DNA of 64,000 bases from Sphingomicrobium sediminis (GCF_023805295.1 NZ_JAMSHT010000001.1:62001-126000); one strand, 5' to 3'. Counted from the first letter of the stretch, positions 43,838 to 54,532 are shown. Made by a program: numbers and translations. The notes: generated by a model not told the origin, from the letters alone.

Positions 43838-45470
43838 CCGCAGCCGCGTCCTCCTCGGATGCAGCTTCGGCGGGGGCCGGAGCTTCGTCTTCATCTTCGA
43901 ACCAGTGGGCGCGGGCAGCCATGATCATCTCGTTGCCCTGCTCTTCGGTCAGATTGTACTCGCCGAGCACGCCGCCTTTATTGTCGTCCGAACGGCGGCT
44001 GTCGTTTCGGCGACGCGGGCCCGAGCTCTTCTTCTGGATGAGCTCGTCGGTGGCGAGGTCGGCAACATCGTCGAGCGTCTTGAGGCCGGCTTCGCCGAGC
44101 GTCACCGCCATGACTTCGGTCATGTGCGGCAGCGCGGCGACATCGTCCTCGACGCCAAGCTCGCGGCGCTTCTCGCGCGCGGCGTCCTCGGCGCGCTCGA
44201 GCGCTTCCTTGGCGCGGTTCTGCAGTTCCTCGGCGATTTCCTCGTCGAGACCTTCGATGGTCGAAAGCTCTTCTTGCGGGACATAGGCGACTTCCTCGAG
44301 GCTGGTGAAGCCTTCGGCGACCAGCAGCTGGGCCAGCGTCTCGTCGACGTCCAGTTCGTTCTGGAACATCTCGGTGCGCTCGGTGAATTCCTTCTGGCGC
44401 TTCTCGCTGGCATCGGCCTCGGTGAGGATGTCGATCTGGCTGTCGGTCAGCTGGCTGGCGAGACGGACATTCTGGCCGCGACGACCGATGGCGAGGCTCA
44501 GCTGGTCATCGGGAACGACGACTTCGATGCGGCCTTCTTCCTCGTCGATGACAACGCGGCTGACGGTCGCGGGCTGGAGCGCGTTGACGACAAAGGTCGC
44601 GAGGTCTTCCGACCAGGGGATGATGTCGATCTTCTCGCCCTGCAATTCCTGCACGACGGCCTGGACGCGGCTGCCCTTCATGCCAACGCAGGCGCCGACC
44701 GGGTCGATCGAGCTGTCATAGCTGATGACGCCGATCTTGGCGCGCGAACCCGGGTCGCGGGCAGCGGCCTTGATTTCGATGATGCCGTCGTAGATTTCCG
44801 GCACTTCCTGCGCGAACAGCTTGCGCATGAAGTCGGGATGGGCGCGGCTGAGGAAGATTTGCGGGCCGCGGGTCTCGCGGCTGACACGCATGATCAGCGA
44901 ACGGATACGGTCGCCGACGCGGACCATTTCGCGCGGGATCTGCTGGTCGCGGCGAATGACGCCTTCGGCACGGCCGAGGTCGACGACGACGTGGCCGAAT
45001 TCGACGCGCTTGACGACGCCGGTGATAACTTCGCCGCCACGATCCTTGAACTCTTCAAACTGACGCTCGCGCTCGGCGTCGCGGACCTTCTGGAAGATGA
45101 CCTGCTTGGCAGCCTGCGCGGCAATGCGGCCGAATTCGATCGGGGGCAGCGGGTCGACGATGAAGTCGCCGACGACGGCGCCGTCCTGCAGCTTCTGCGC
45201 GCCCTTGACGTCGATCTGCTTGAACTGGTCCTCGACCTCTTCGACGACTTCGAGGACACGCCACAGGCGAAGATCGCCCGTATTGCCGTCCAGCTTGGCG
45301 CGAATGTCGTTTTCCTGGCCGTAGCGGGCGCGCGCGGCGCGCTGGATCGCGTCTTCCATCGCCTCGATGACGATGGCCTTGTCGATCAGCTTTTCGCGCG
45401 CGACGGCGTCGGCAATCGCGAGCAGTTCGGCCTTGTTGGCGGTTGCTGCGGGAGGAGGCGTGCTAGCCAT
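43824..45470 (-). CDS. nusA: Transcription termination/antitermination factor NusA
   Basis: ATG 45470 gives 548 residues, overlapping rimP by 8 bp. The order is NusA_N ([20 protein letters not shown]), S1 ([20 protein letters not shown]), KH1/KH2 ([20 protein letters not shown] and [19 protein letters not shown]), two C-terminal helix-hairpin repeats ([20 protein letters not shown]), and an acidic Glu/Asp/Ala tail. NusA binds RNA polymerase and modulates pausing. Confidence 0.97.
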   Translation of the reverse strand: MASTPPPAATANKAELLAIADAVAREKLIDKAIVIEAMEDAIQRAARARYGQENDIRAKLDGNTGDLRLWRVLEVVEEVEDQFKQIDVKGAQKLQDGAVVGDFIVDPLPPIEFGRIAAQAAKQVIFQKVRDAERERQFEEFKDRGGEVITGVVKRVEFGHVVVDLGRAEGVIRRDQQIPREMVRVGDRIRSLIMRVSRETRGPQIFLSRAHPDFMRKLFAQEVPEIYDGIIEIKAAARDPGSRAKIGVISYDSSIDPVGACVGMKGSRVQAVVQELQGEKIDIIPWSEDLATFVVNALQPATVSRVVIDEEEGRIEVVVPDDQLSLAIGRRGQNVRLASQLTDSQIDILTEADASEKRQKEFTERTEMFQNELDVDETLAQLLVAEGFTSLEEVAYVPQEELSTIEGLDEEIAEELQNRAKEALERAEDAAREKRRELGVEDDVAALPHMTEVMAVTLGEAGLKTLDDVADLATDELIQKKSSGPRRRNDSRRSDDNKGGVLGEYNLTEEQGNEMIMAARAHWFEDEDEAPAPAEAASEEDAAADGDQ

Positions 45471-45990
45471 TGGTGTCTTCCTCGATATCTTCTGCGCCCT
45501 CGGTGGAGAGCGGCTGCGTTTCCTGGAGCAGTTTGTCGGTGAACAATAGTTTGGCGTCTTCGATGGCCGCGAAGGGCAGTTCGAAGACCGTCTCGTCAAT
45601 GTCGATCAGGACATTCTCGCCATTCACGCCGGCAAGGTCGCCCTTGAACTTCTTGCGTCCGTCGAGCTTCTCTTCGAGCGTGATGCGGGCAAGATGACCC
45701 TGCCAGTCGGTATAATCCGTAAGGCGCGTCAGCGGCCGGTCGATGCCGGGCGACGACACTTCCAGCCGGTAGGCATGATCGATCGGGTCAGCGGCCTCCA
45801 GCGGCTCGTCGAGCGCGCGCGAAATGTCGGCGCAATCCTCGATCGTCAGCTGGCGCGTGTCGGGACGTTCGGCCATGATCTGCAGCGTGGGTTCGTCCTC
45901 GCCGCCCATCATCTTCACGCGCACGAGCTTGAACCCCATCGCCTCGACGACCGGTTCGACAATCTCGCTGATCTTTTGCGTGTCCGCCAA
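45463..45990 (-). CDS. rimP: Ribosome maturation factor RimP
   Basis: The 175-residue protein starts at TTG 45990, with AGGAT about 6 bases upstream. VEPVVEAMGFKLVRVKMMGG, TIEDCADISRALDEPLEAAD and YRLEVSSPGIDRPLTRLTDY match RimP, which is needed for 30S maturation. It is the first gene of the rimP-nusA-ylxR-infB-rbfA transcript. Confidence 0.95.
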   Translation of the reverse strand: MADTQKISEIVEPVVEAMGFKLVRVKMMGGEDEPTLQIMAERPDTRQLTIEDCADISRALDEPLEAADPIDHAYRLEVSSPGIDRPLTRLTDYTDWQGHLARITLEEKLDGRKKFKGDLAGVNGENVLIDIDETVFELPFAAIEDAKLLFTDKLLQETQPLSTEGAEDIEEDTNG

Positions 45991-46081
45991 ATTCTATCCT
46001 ATCAAAATTCCATATCCTCTTGGTGCCGCGCCCGGACCCCGGGGCGGCCTCAGCATCTCGCGATGTAGAGGAGTGATTGCG

Positions 46082-46110
46082 CATATAGGGCGAGAGCCCC
46101 CTTGGCGCAA
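46082..46110 (-). promoter_or_regulatory. Possible promoter of the rimP-nusA-infB operon
   Basis: On the minus strand TTGCGC (46110-46105) and TATATG (46087-46082) are spaced by 17 bases. The leader of about 85 bases contains a GC-rich stem (GCCGC with GCGGC near 46026-46049) just before the TTG-started rimP. Confidence 0.4.
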
Positions 46111-46184
46111 GGACAGATGCGACTAAGCTTGCGCTCAATCGTTGCGACACCAGAACCTATCCATCAAGCGGGAGACATCCACCC

Positions 46185-47420
46185 ATGCGTACCAGCATCC
46201 TCGCCATCGCCGCCGCCAGCCTGGCCGCCTGTTCGGCCAACGGCACGACCGACAACAGCATGGCCGACAGCGACCCCGTCGCCGGCGATGACGCGCCGAC
46301 GCAAGCGGCCCGCCAAGTGCCGGTCAGCGAGGGCAGCAAGGTCGCGCTGGCCGATGCGCCATTCACCGTCGAGGAGATGGGTAATTTCGATGAACCATGG
46401 GGCGCCGAGTTCATGCCCGGCACCGACCTCCTGTTCATCACCAGCAAGCGGGGACCGGTATCCTTCATCAACGTGGCGACCGGCGAACGCGGGTCGATCA
46501 CCGACGGGCTGCCTGAGGTCGACTATGGCGGCCAGGGCGGCATGGGCGACATCGCCTTCGGTCCCGGCTGGGAAGAGCCGATGGGGCAGGGCGGCGACCT
46601 ATACCTGAGCTGGGTCGAAGCGGGTCCGGGCAACAGCCGCGGCGCCGTCGTCGGCAAGGGCAAGCTGTTGTGCCAGAGCACCGACAGTTGCAGGCTGACG
46701 GGCCTCGAAGTGCTGTGGCGCCAGGATAAGACCGAAGGGCGCGGCCACTATTCGCATCGCATCCATTTCTCGCCCGACGGCCAATATCTGTTCGTCACCA
46801 GCGGCGACCGGCAGGAACAGGATCCTGCGCAGGACACGTCGAACAATCTCGGCGCGGTCCTGCGTCTTAACCTCGACGGCAGCGCCGCCGAGGGCAATCC
46901 GATGTATGATGCCGGCGGCAGCACTGCGGAAATCTGGTCCTACGGCCATCGCAACCTGCTCGGCCTCGACTTCGCGCCTGATGGCCGCCTGTGGGAAATC
47001 GAAATGGGCCCGGCGCATGGCGACGAGCTCAACCTCGTCGAGCGCGGGCTGAATTACGGGTGGCCCGAGCGCAGCTATGGCGACAATTATAACGGCGTGC
47101 CGATCCCCGATCACGAGCCGGATGACGGTTATGCGCAGCCGGCTTCCTATTGGGATCCGGCGACCAGCCCGGCGAGCCTGCTCATCTACTCGGGCGACCT
47201 GTTCGCAGCATGGAATGGCGATGCGCTGGTGCCTGGCCTGTCGGGACAGGAATTGAACTGGATCGATCTCGACGGCGACCGCGCAGTGACGCGCACGCAA
47301 TATGATTTCGGCGCGCGGCTGCGCGAAGTCGTGCAGGGACCCGATGGCGCACTTTACATTCTCGAGGATGATCGCGGCGACAGCGATGGTACGTTGCTCA
47401 AGCTGACGCCCAAGAATTAA
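46185..47420 (+). CDS. PQQ-dependent aldose sugar dehydrogenase-like lipoprotein
   Basis: The 411-residue protein has a lipobox (LAAC, residues 13-16), then the six-bladed propeller of the soluble glucose/aldose dehydrogenase family: DEPWGAEFMPGTDLLFITSK, GQGGMGDIAFGPG, GRGHYSHRIHFSPDGQYLFV, SYGHRNLLGLDFAPDG, GPAHGDELNLVERGLNYGWP and SPASLLIYSG. It would oxidise aldoses at the membrane with PQQ; no pqq genes are in this window. GGGAG lies 9 bases before the ATG. Confidence 0.9.
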   Translation: MRTSILAIAAASLAACSANGTTDNSMADSDPVAGDDAPTQAARQVPVSEGSKVALADAPFTVEEMGNFDEPWGAEFMPGTDLLFITSKRGPVSFINVATGERGSITDGLPEVDYGGQGGMGDIAFGPGWEEPMGQGGDLYLSWVEAGPGNSRGAVVGKGKLLCQSTDSCRLTGLEVLWRQDKTEGRGHYSHRIHFSPDGQYLFVTSGDRQEQDPAQDTSNNLGAVLRLNLDGSAAEGNPMYDAGGSTAEIWSYGHRNLLGLDFAPDGRLWEIEMGPAHGDELNLVERGLNYGWPERSYGDNYNGVPIPDHEPDDGYAQPASYWDPATSPASLLIYSGDLFAAWNGDALVPGLSGQELNWIDLDGDRAVTRTQYDFGARLREVVQGPDGALYILEDDRGDSDGTLLKLTPKN

Positions 47421-47431
47421 GGCACGAAAAA

Positions 47432-47459
47432 GGCGGCGTCGGGGATGTCCGACGCCGCC
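47432..47459. terminator. Bidirectional terminator between PQQ dehydrogenase and peroxiredoxin genes
   Basis: Perfect 11-bp arms GGCGGCGTCGG (47432-47442) and CCGACGCCGCC (47449-47459) with a 6-base loop, followed by CTTCTTGT on the plus strand and by CTTTTTCGTG on the minus strand. Confidence 0.9.
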
Positions 47460-47481
47460 CTTCTTGTATCCTGAACCGGGC

Positions 47482-48141
47482 TTAGACCGGCTGCGGGATC
47501 TTGCGGAGATAGGGTTTCACGGTCTTCCAGCCGCTCGGATATTTCGCTTTCGCATCCTCGTCCGAGACGGTCGGCGGGATGATGACATCGTCGCCTTCCT
47601 GCCAGTTGACCGGCGTCACCACGCCCTTGCTCTCGGTGAGGCGGATCGAGTCGAGGAGGCGCAGCACCTCGTCGAAGTTGCGGCCCGAGCTCATCGGGTA
47701 GAGCAGCATGGCGCGGATCTTCTTGTCCGGACCGATAATGTAGACGGTGCGCACGGTCGCATTGTTGGCGGCGGTGCGGCCTTCGGCGCTGCCGCTCTCG
47801 TCGGCCGGGAGCATGTTGTAGAGCTTGGCAACGTTGAGGTCGCTGTCGCCGATGATCGGATAGTCGACCTTGTTGCCCGACACTTCTTCGATGTCAGGCG
47901 ACCAATTGGCATTGTCTTCAACACTGTCGACCGACAGCGCGAGGATCTTGGTATCACGCTTGGCAAATTCGCCGCCGAGACCGGCCATGTAGCCGAGTTC
48001 GGTGGTGCAGACCGGCGTGAATGCCTTGGGGTGCGAGAAGAGGATGGCGTAATTGTCGCCGATCCAGTCGTGGAAGCTGATTTCGCCCTGCGTCGTATTT
48101 GCGGTGAAATCGGGGGCAGTGCTGCCGATCGAAAGCGTCAT
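47482..48141 (-). CDS. 1-Cys peroxiredoxin (Prx6 type)
   Basis: The 219-residue protein has SHPKAFTPVCTTELGYMAG with peroxidatic Cys45 as the only cysteine, and the long Prx6 C-terminal extension (PPTVSDEDAKAKYPSGWKTV). It reduces peroxides with an external thiol donor. Next to cysK on the same strand; a shared sulfur/oxidative-stress context is plausible. Confidence 0.94.
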   Translation of the reverse strand: MTLSIGSTAPDFTANTTQGEISFHDWIGDNYAILFSHPKAFTPVCTTELGYMAGLGGEFAKRDTKILALSVDSVEDNANWSPDIEEVSGNKVDYPIIGDSDLNVAKLYNMLPADESGSAEGRTAANNATVRTVYIIGPDKKIRAMLLYPMSSGRNFDEVLRLLDSIRLTESKGVVTPVNWQEGDDVIIPPTVSDEDAKAKYPSGWKTVKPYLRKIPQPV

Positions 48142-48205
48142 GAGTGGGTCTCCCTTTTTGGCGTGTTCGCTTTCCAGATGGGGCGCGCGCGGGAAACCGC
48201 AAGCC

Positions 48206-49255
48206 CTATTCCTCGAAAGGTTCGTAGGGCACGTCGATATCGACCTTGCGCGTCAGGAAATCGGGCACGCGAAAGCCCTTTTCGCGCAGGAATTCGGGGT
48301 TGAAGAGGCGCGATTGGTAGCGGGTGCCGGGATCGCAGAGGATCGTCACAATGGTGTGACCAGGGCCCATTTCCTTGGCGAGCCGGATCGCGCCGGCGAC
48401 ATTGATGCCCGAGGACAGGCCGAGATTGAGCCCTTCTTCCTCGAGCAGGCCGAAATTGATGTCGAGGCTTTCCTGGTCCTCGACACGGAAGGCGTGATCG
48501 ACCTCAAGGCCCTCGAGATTGCCGGTGATGCGGCCCTGTCCGATCCCTTCGGTGATCGAGCTGCCTTCGGCGGCCAGTTCGCCGGTAGTGAAATAGCTGT
48601 AGAGCGCGGCGCCGGGCGGATCGACGATACCGATCTGGATATCGCTTTTGCGTTCGCGCAATGCCTGCGCCATGCCGGCCAGCGTCCCGCCGGTACCGAC
48701 CGCGCAGATGAAGCCGTCGACCTTGCCACCCGTCTGCTCCCAGACTTCGGGGCCGGTCGTCTCAATATGGGCGCGGCGGTTGGCCTGATTGTCGAACTGG
48801 TCCGCAAACATCGCGCCGCCGGGCTTCGTCTTGGCAAGGCTTTCGGCGATGCGGCCGGCAATCTTCACGTAATTGTTGGGATTGCGATAGGGCACTGCCG
48901 GCACTTCGACGAGTTGCGCGCCGAGCATGCGGAGTGTGTCCTTCTTTTCCTTGGTCTGCGTCTCGGGAATGACGATGACCGTCTCCATGCCGAGCGCATT
49001 GCCGACCATGGTGAGACCGATGCCGGTATTGCCTGCCGTCCCATCGACGATCGTGCCGCCCTTGGCGATGCGGCCCTTTTCCATGGCGTCCATCACGAGG
49101 AATTTGGCCGCGCGGTCCTTCACCGACTGGCCGGGATTCATCCATTCGGCCTTGCCGAGGATCGTACAGCCCGTTTCTTCCGAAGCGCGCTGGAGCTTGA
49201 TGAGCGGCGTGTTGCCGATGGCGTCGAGGACATTATCGCGGATGGTCATGGCCAT
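48206..49255 (-). CDS. cysK: Cysteine synthase A (O-acetylserine sulfhydrylase)
   Basis: The 349-residue PLP enzyme contains IGNTPLIKL, NPGQSVKDRAA with the PLP Lys46, GTAGNTGIGL, CAVGTGGTLAGM (PLP phosphate loop), and GLSSGINVAGAI. It makes L-cysteine from O-acetylserine and sulfide. An alternative ATG lies two codons downstream. The C-terminal extension (FLTRKVDIDVPYEPFEE) makes it somewhat longer than E. coli CysK. Confidence 0.9.
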   Translation of the reverse strand: MAMTIRDNVLDAIGNTPLIKLQRASEETGCTILGKAEWMNPGQSVKDRAAKFLVMDAMEKGRIAKGGTIVDGTAGNTGIGLTMVGNALGMETVIVIPETQTKEKKDTLRMLGAQLVEVPAVPYRNPNNYVKIAGRIAESLAKTKPGGAMFADQFDNQANRRAHIETTGPEVWEQTGGKVDGFICAVGTGGTLAGMAQALRERKSDIQIGIVDPPGAALYSYFTTGELAAEGSSITEGIGQGRITGNLEGLEVDHAFRVEDQESLDINFGLLEEEGLNLGLSSGINVAGAIRLAKEMGPGHTIVTILCDPGTRYQSRLFNPEFLREKGFRVPDFLTRKVDIDVPYEPFEE

Positions 49256-49326
49256 GATCTAGGGGCGCGGCGCTTGTCCGTGAAGGGTAAGGCGCTGTTC
49301 AGCCGCCCCGCTTCATACTCAAGCTC

Positions 49327-49680
49327 ATGAAACGCAACGCTTTCTTTCTTTTGCCGCTTCTCGCGCTCGCGACCCCGGCCTATGCCACGCAGGGCATCGC
49401 CTGCAGCGCCACCGACGATAGCGGCGTCGTGATCTCGCTGGGGTCGGGGACGATCCCGGCGCCGACTTGGTGGGCCAACGAAAGGGTCGGCGAGGACTGG
49501 CTGCGGCTAGACGTCGGCATGCGTTGGATCGACGATGAGGTCATCCGGGTGATGTTCGTTGCCGATGACGGCGTTAGCCGTGCCGGCTTGCTCACGGCGA
49601 AGAGCACCGGCGACTGGTCCTACGAGGGCAAGCTGGAGCGCGACGGGATTGTCATCCCGATGCGCTGCGAGCCGAACTAG
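49327..49680 (+). CDS. Small secreted protein of unknown function
   Basis: The 117-residue protein has a signal peptide (MKRNAFFLLPLLALATPAYA) and a short all-beta-looking mature part with two Cys, at the N-terminus (GIACSATDD) and C-terminus (PMRCEPN), which may form a disulfide. No family recognised. It is divergent from cysK and its TAG shares CTAG with the convergent trmB gene. Confidence 0.7.
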   Translation: MKRNAFFLLPLLALATPAYATQGIACSATDDSGVVISLGSGTIPAPTWWANERVGEDWLRLDVGMRWIDDEVIRVMFVADDGVSRAGLLTAKSTGDWSYEGKLERDGIVIPMRCEPN

Positions 49681-50381
49681 CGGCGGCGATAGCGCAGGTA
49701 ATAGGGTCGCCGGCCCTCACGGCGCGCCTTCGCGGCATAGCGCGTGTCGATCCACCCGCCGGGCTTTTCGAGAAAGCCGCTGGCATCGTCGCAGAGCCAT
49801 TCGAAGTTGGCGCGGTGCTTCTCGCGCTGCATCACCATCAGGCTCCAGCTGAGATAGATGGGATGGTCGGTCGCAACGCGAAACTCCCCGCCGGGCTTCA
49901 GCTTGGACGCGATGAGGTCAATCGGTCCGTCATTCATCATGCGCCGCTTGGAATGGCGCGCCTTGGGCCAGGGGTCGGGGTGCAGCAGGTAGACGAAGCT
50001 CAATGAGCCGTCTGGCACGCGGCGCAGCACGTGCAGTGCATCGCCCATATGCAGCCGGATATTGGCGAGCATGCCGTCGCGGATATGGGTCAGTGCCTGC
50101 GCGACGCCGTTGACGAAGGGCTCGCAGCCGATGAAGCCATGATCGGGCAGCAAGTCGGCCCGATAGGCGAGATGTTCGCCGCCACCGAAACCGATTTCGA
50201 AATGCATCGGCCGATCTTCGCCGAACAGGCGCTCTGCAGTCAGCTCGCCCTCTTCGGGCACTTCGAGCTGCGGAAGCAGATTGTCGACCAAGTCCTGTTG
50301 GGTCTTGCGCAACCTCTTGCCCGTCGACCGGCCATAAAGCCGGTTGATAGTAGTAGGGTCGCCTTTCTTGTACGCCGTCAT
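49677..50381 (-). CDS. trmB: tRNA (guanine(46)-N7)-methyltransferase
   Basis: ATG 50381 gives 234 residues; the frame opens 18 codons earlier. FEIGFGGGEHL (SAM binding), GCEPFVNGVAQALTHI, HPDPWPKARHSKRRM and FRVATDHPIYLSW are TrmB motifs. It makes m7G46 in tRNA variable loops. In related genomes it lies between metK and rimP; here a GGDEF gene separates it from metK. Confidence 0.94.
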   Translation of the reverse strand: MTAYKKGDPTTINRLYGRSTGKRLRKTQQDLVDNLLPQLEVPEEGELTAERLFGEDRPMHFEIGFGGGEHLAYRADLLPDHGFIGCEPFVNGVAQALTHIRDGMLANIRLHMGDALHVLRRVPDGSLSFVYLLHPDPWPKARHSKRRMMNDGPIDLIASKLKPGGEFRVATDHPIYLSWSLMVMQREKHRANFEWLCDDASGFLEKPGGWIDTRYAAKARREGRRPYYLRYRRR

Positions 50382-50540
50382 GGGGCCGCCGCTTAGGCGA
50401 GGTGCGGTGCGAGGTAAAGGCCGGGTGGGGTGCAAAGGGACCCGAACGGCGCTCCGAACAACATGCTTTTCATCTGACGTTCATCGGGCTAGTTCAACGC
50501 GCTTGTTAACAGGGGTGTACGGAAAGGAGAGTGTCGGGAA

Positions 50541-51716
50541 TTGACCGACGCGCGTCTCTACTTTTTTCTGGTGCCGGGGATGTTCTTCCTTTTCGGAAGT
50601 TTTCTCGTGGCGCTGGCAATTGCGGACCGCTCGCTTCGGGCGGCCCGTTGGGGTGCGCTCGCTTTCTTCATCGGCGGTGCAGGAATCCTGCTCGATGCGC
50701 TGCGCGATCCCGGCGCCGAATGGCCGCGCCATATTGCGTTGGTGGTCCATTTCGCAGCGGTAGGCCTGCTGCTCCAGTCATTCACGGCGCGCCGCGATGC
50801 TAACCTGCCCAAATTCAGTATTGCTGCCGGGGTCGTGGCCAGCCTCTGGTTCACGCCGGGATTCGTGCTGGCACCATCGGCCGAGACACGGCTCGTCCTG
50901 GTGCAGTTCGTGGCGCTGGCGATGATCATCCCGGTCCTGTCGCTGGTGCGGCAGTGGCGCGACGGGCGCGCGATCGGGACGATGGTTTTCTGGGCGCTTG
51001 CGCTAGCGGCCATGTCCTATTTCGCGCGTGGTGTCCTTTTCCTTTCCAATCCGGTCGTGGGCGAGGCGTCCGATTTCTTCGCGAGCACCTACAATCTCAT
51101 CTTCCACTTCACGACGGCAGTAATCGGGTTCGCGCTGGGACTAGTCCTGCTGGTCGCGCTTGGCAGTGACGCGGTGCGACGCGAAAACCGCGAGAGCGCC
51201 ATCGATCCGCTCACCGGCCTCGGGAATCGTCGCCGTTTCAACTGGGCGATCAGCTCGGACGAAGCGGGCAAGTGGCATTGCGGCGGCGTGGTCGCGATCG
51301 ATCTCGACCATTTCAAGCATGTCAACGACCGCTTCGGGCATGGTGGCGGCGACCGCGTGCTGATGGCGGTCGCCGATGCGCTGAAGTTTGTCTTCCGTGG
51401 GCAGCGCATCTGTCGCATCGGCGGGGAGGAATTCATCATCCTGCTGCCTAAAGAGCATGCCGGACAAATGGCCTCGCTGGCAGCCCGTTCGCTGGCGGCG
51501 ATCGAATCGCTACGGTTCGACGGACCCTTGTCGCAATGCCGGATCAGCGCCTGCGTAGGCTACGCGATACGCGAACCGGACATGGCGATCGAAGAGGCCA
51601 TCCGGCGCGCCGACCAGGCCGTCTATGCCGGTAAAGCAGGCGGGCGTGGTCAGGTGCGCAGCGCGGACGAGCGCGACGCTCAGGACGATACGGCTATCGA
51701 AGGCAAATCCGCCTAG
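50541..51716 (+). CDS. Membrane diguanylate cyclase (GGDEF)
   Basis: Start TTG 50541 with CGGGAA before it. The 391-residue protein has about six or seven N-terminal helices (to ~205) and a GGDEF domain: [32 protein letters not shown] and the active loop [12 protein letters not shown]. The allosteric inhibitory site (RxxD five residues upstream) reads RGQR, so feedback inhibition by c-di-GMP is unlikely. It would make c-di-GMP in response to a membrane signal. Inserted between metK and trmB, it shares CTAG with metK. Confidence 0.9.
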   Translation: MTDARLYFFLVPGMFFLFGSFLVALAIADRSLRAARWGALAFFIGGAGILLDALRDPGAEWPRHIALVVHFAAVGLLLQSFTARRDANLPKFSIAAGVVASLWFTPGFVLAPSAETRLVLVQFVALAMIIPVLSLVRQWRDGRAIGTMVFWALALAAMSYFARGVLFLSNPVVGEASDFFASTYNLIFHFTTAVIGFALGLVLLVALGSDAVRRENRESAIDPLTGLGNRRRFNWAISSDEAGKWHCGGVVAIDLDHFKHVNDRFGHGGGDRVLMAVADALKFVFRGQRICRIGGEEFIILLPKEHAGQMASLAARSLAAIESLRFDGPLSQCRISACVGYAIREPDMAIEEAIRRADQAVYAGKAGGRGQVRSADERDAQDDTAIEGKSA

Positions 51717-52948
51717 CCCGCGACTGCGGCCTTCAAATCTTCGACCAGGTCTGTGCGTTCCCACGGGAAGTTGTCGCCTTCGGCAGTGCGACCGAAATGG
51801 CCGTAGGCTGCGCTCTTGCGATAGATGGGCTTGTTGAGACCGAGATGGGTACGGATACCGCGCGGGGTGAGGCCGCCCAAGCCCTTGATCGAAAAGATGG
51901 CGGCTTCGAGCGCATCGTCGGGGACGGTGCCGGTGCCGGCCGTGTCGACATAGAGCGAAAGCGGCTGGCTCACGCCGATGGCGTACGACAGCTGGATCGT
52001 GCAGCGCTTGGCGAGGCCGGCGGCAACGATATTCTTGGCAAGGTAGCGCGCTATATAGGCAGCCGAACGGTCGACCTTGGTCGGGTCCTTGCCACTGAAC
52101 GCGCCGCCGCCATGCGGGGCTGCGCCGCCATAGGTGTCGACGATGATCTTGCGGCCGGTAAGACCGGCGTCGCCGTCGGGGCCGCCAATTTCGAAAGCGC
52201 CCGTCGGGTTGATGTGCCAGGCCGTATCGTCGCTGAGCCAACCATCGGGCAGGATGTCGGCGACGACCTTTTTCACGTAGGCCTTGAGCTCGGCTTCCTT
52301 GTCACCTGTATGATAGCCCTTGGCATGCTGGGTCGAGACCACGACCGCGGTGCATTCGACCGGGCGGCCGCCTTCGTAACGCAGCGTCAGCTGGCTCTTG
52401 GCATCGGGCTCGAGGAAGGGCGCGGCGCCCGACTTGCGATCGGCGGCGAGCCGCTCGAGGATCTTGTGGCTATAGTCCAACGTGGCCGGCATGAGATCTG
52501 GCGTCTCGTCGCAGGCGAATCCGAACATGATGCCCTGGTCGCCAGCGCCTTCATCCTTGTTGCCGCTGGCATCCACGCCCTGTGCGATTTCCGAGGACTG
52601 GCCGTGCAGGTGGTTTTCGAACTCGAGCGACTGCCAATGGAAGCCGTCCTGTTCGTAGCCGATCTCGCGAACGGTGCGGCGGACCGCCTGTTCGATCTCG
52701 TCCTTGGCGCCCGGCGCCCAGCCGCCATTGTCGGCCCAGTCGGGATTGTTCTTGTCGTACATCGGAGCGCAACGGATCTCGCCCGACAGGATGACGCGCT
52801 GGGTCGTCGTCATGGTCTCGCAGGCAACACGCGCCTCCGGATCCTTGGCCAGCATCAAGTCGACGATGGCGTCGCTGATCTGGTCCGAAACCTTGTCGGG
52901 ATGGCCTTCGGAAACGCTTTCCGAAGTGAAGAGATAATTGTCTCGCAT
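51713..52948 (-). CDS. metK: S-adenosylmethionine synthetase
   Basis: ATG 52948 with AGGAT upstream gives 411 residues. [30 protein letters not shown] [35 protein letters not shown] and [20 protein letters not shown] are conserved MetK blocks. It makes SAM from ATP and methionine. It follows lnt by 47 bp; that gap is too short for a SAM riboswitch and shows none. Confidence 0.97.
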   Translation of the reverse strand: MRDNYLFTSESVSEGHPDKVSDQISDAIVDLMLAKDPEARVACETMTTTQRVILSGEIRCAPMYDKNNPDWADNGGWAPGAKDEIEQAVRRTVREIGYEQDGFHWQSLEFENHLHGQSSEIAQGVDASGNKDEGAGDQGIMFGFACDETPDLMPATLDYSHKILERLAADRKSGAAPFLEPDAKSQLTLRYEGGRPVECTAVVVSTQHAKGYHTGDKEAELKAYVKKVVADILPDGWLSDDTAWHINPTGAFEIGGPDGDAGLTGRKIIVDTYGGAAPHGGGAFSGKDPTKVDRSAAYIARYLAKNIVAAGLAKRCTIQLSYAIGVSQPLSLYVDTAGTGTVPDDALEAAIFSIKGLGGLTPRGIRTHLGLNKPIYRKSAAYGHFGRTAEGDNFPWERTDLVEDLKAAVAG

Positions 52949-52995
52949 GGAAATCCTGTTGGTTCGTGCCGGCTGGCTCGGGTTGGCCTCAAGGT

Positions 52996-54531
52996 CTAAC
53001 GAGCGCGGCGGGCAAGGGCAATGCCGAGCAGGCCGAGGAGGAGGCAGAAAGCCATCGCCAGCAAATTGCCCAAATTGGCAAAGGGCGTCGGGCCGCCAGC
53101 GATCGGCAGCGGGGCATCGATAATGTCTGCTTCGCCCATCGGAATGCTCGCGATTATCTCGCCATTGGGGGCGATGAGCGCGCTGATGCCGGTTGGCGTC
53201 GAGCGCATGACGGGGAGGCCTTCCTCGATGGCGCGGAGCCGGGCCTGCGCGAGATGCTGGGGCGGGCCCCATGCGCCGAACCAGGCATCGTTCGAGGGAT
53301 TGAAAATGAAGGCGGGTCGGTTGTCGCGGTCGACCACCTGTCCCGAGAAGATGATCTCGTAGCAGATCTGCATGCCGATCGGGTCGAGGCCGGGGATGGC
53401 AAGCGTCTGCGGGCCAGGACCGGCGCTGAAGTCGAAGGCGCCGGGCGCGAGGCGGGACAGGCCGATCGGCTCGAGAATGCCACGCATCGGCAGATATTCG
53501 CCATAGGGCACGAGATGCGCCTTGTCGTAGCGCCCCTGGATCTCGCCATCGAGATCGAGCGCAAAGATGCTGTTGGTCGCGCCGCCGATACGCACACCGT
53601 CGGGCGACTGAACCGCAAGCCCGCCGCTCAGCAGCGTGTCGCCGGGGCGTAGCGCCCGCACCGCGCGTAGCCGTTCGAAACGCGCCGCGCCTTCACCGCG
53701 CAGGCGTTCATCCTGCATCGGATCGACCACGGCCGCCTCGGGCCAGAGGATCAGCAGGGGGCGCTCGTCACGCGGCTGAATCGAGAGGTTGTAGAGGCGG
53801 GCAGCCGCCTCGCTATCGAAGCCGGGCTTCCACTTGTCGGCCTGCCCGATATTGGGCTGGACGATGCGCACTTGCGTGTCGGAGGGAACGGTCGCTGGCG
53901 GGCGCGCCCCGATGCTCATGCCGATGAGCAAGGCGGCGATCAGCCCCGCGGGAAAATAGGTGCGCTTGAAGAGGAGCCAGATGGCCCCGCCTAACGCGAC
54001 CGTGGCTGCGGAAATGCCGTAAGTGCCGACAAGCCGCGACAGGTTGGCGAGCGGCAGGTCGACCATGCTGACCGCAACCGGATTCCAAGCGAAACCAGTG
54101 AAAATGAAGGCGCGGAGGAATTCGGCGATGCCCCATGCGCCTGCGAGCAGCAGGACCAAGGCGATCGGTTTCTTGCGCCCCAGTTTCCAGCCCGTGGCGG
54201 CGGCTAGGGCGGGATAGACGGCAAGGTAGATGGACAGCAGCACGACCGCGATCCAGCCAAGCCAGGCCGGCATCTTGGCCTGAAAGGTGAAGGCTGTCGC
54301 GATCCAGTTGAGCCCGAGTACGAACTGGCCAAGCCCGAACATCCAGCCGAGCAGCAGCGCTCGCTTCAGGCTTGGAGCGTTGGCGACCAAAGCGGTGAGC
54401 GCGGCCATGGCGAGCAGCATGAAGGGCCAGAGCGACCATGGCGCGAAGCCAGTCGCGGAGACGAAACCAGCCATCAGCGCCAGCCAAAGCGCGGCACGGT
54501 GGCTGCCAAGGCGCTCGCTCAGGGCCGCCAT
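52996..54531 (-). CDS. lnt: Apolipoprotein N-acyltransferase
   Basis: ATG 54531 gives 511 residues; the frame opens at 54570. About six to eight membrane helices precede a nitrilase domain with the catalytic triad in ILWPEAAV (Glu), [14 protein letters not shown] (Lys) and [10 protein letters not shown] (Cys). It adds the third acyl chain to lipoproteins in the inner membrane. It follows corC by 1 bp. Confidence 0.95.
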   Translation of the reverse strand: MAALSERLGSHRAALWLALMAGFVSATGFAPWSLWPFMLLAMAALTALVANAPSLKRALLLGWMFGLGQFVLGLNWIATAFTFQAKMPAWLGWIAVVLLSIYLAVYPALAAATGWKLGRKKPIALVLLLAGAWGIAEFLRAFIFTGFAWNPVAVSMVDLPLANLSRLVGTYGISAATVALGGAIWLLFKRTYFPAGLIAALLIGMSIGARPPATVPSDTQVRIVQPNIGQADKWKPGFDSEAAARLYNLSIQPRDERPLLILWPEAAVVDPMQDERLRGEGAARFERLRAVRALRPGDTLLSGGLAVQSPDGVRIGGATNSIFALDLDGEIQGRYDKAHLVPYGEYLPMRGILEPIGLSRLAPGAFDFSAGPGPQTLAIPGLDPIGMQICYEIIFSGQVVDRDNRPAFIFNPSNDAWFGAWGPPQHLAQARLRAIEEGLPVMRSTPTGISALIAPNGEIIASIPMGEADIIDAPLPIAGGPTPFANLGNLLAMAFCLLLGLLGIALARRAR

Positions 54532-54532
54532 C

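Noticed and set aside
43827..45542. 571-codon plus-strand ORF opposite nusA
   Set aside because: Antisense shadow of nusA, a typical effect of high GC in the third codon position.
52949..52995. SAM riboswitch before metK
   Set aside because: The gap to lnt is only 47 bp and holds no SAM-I or SAM-II-like structure; metK is likely transcribed from lnt.
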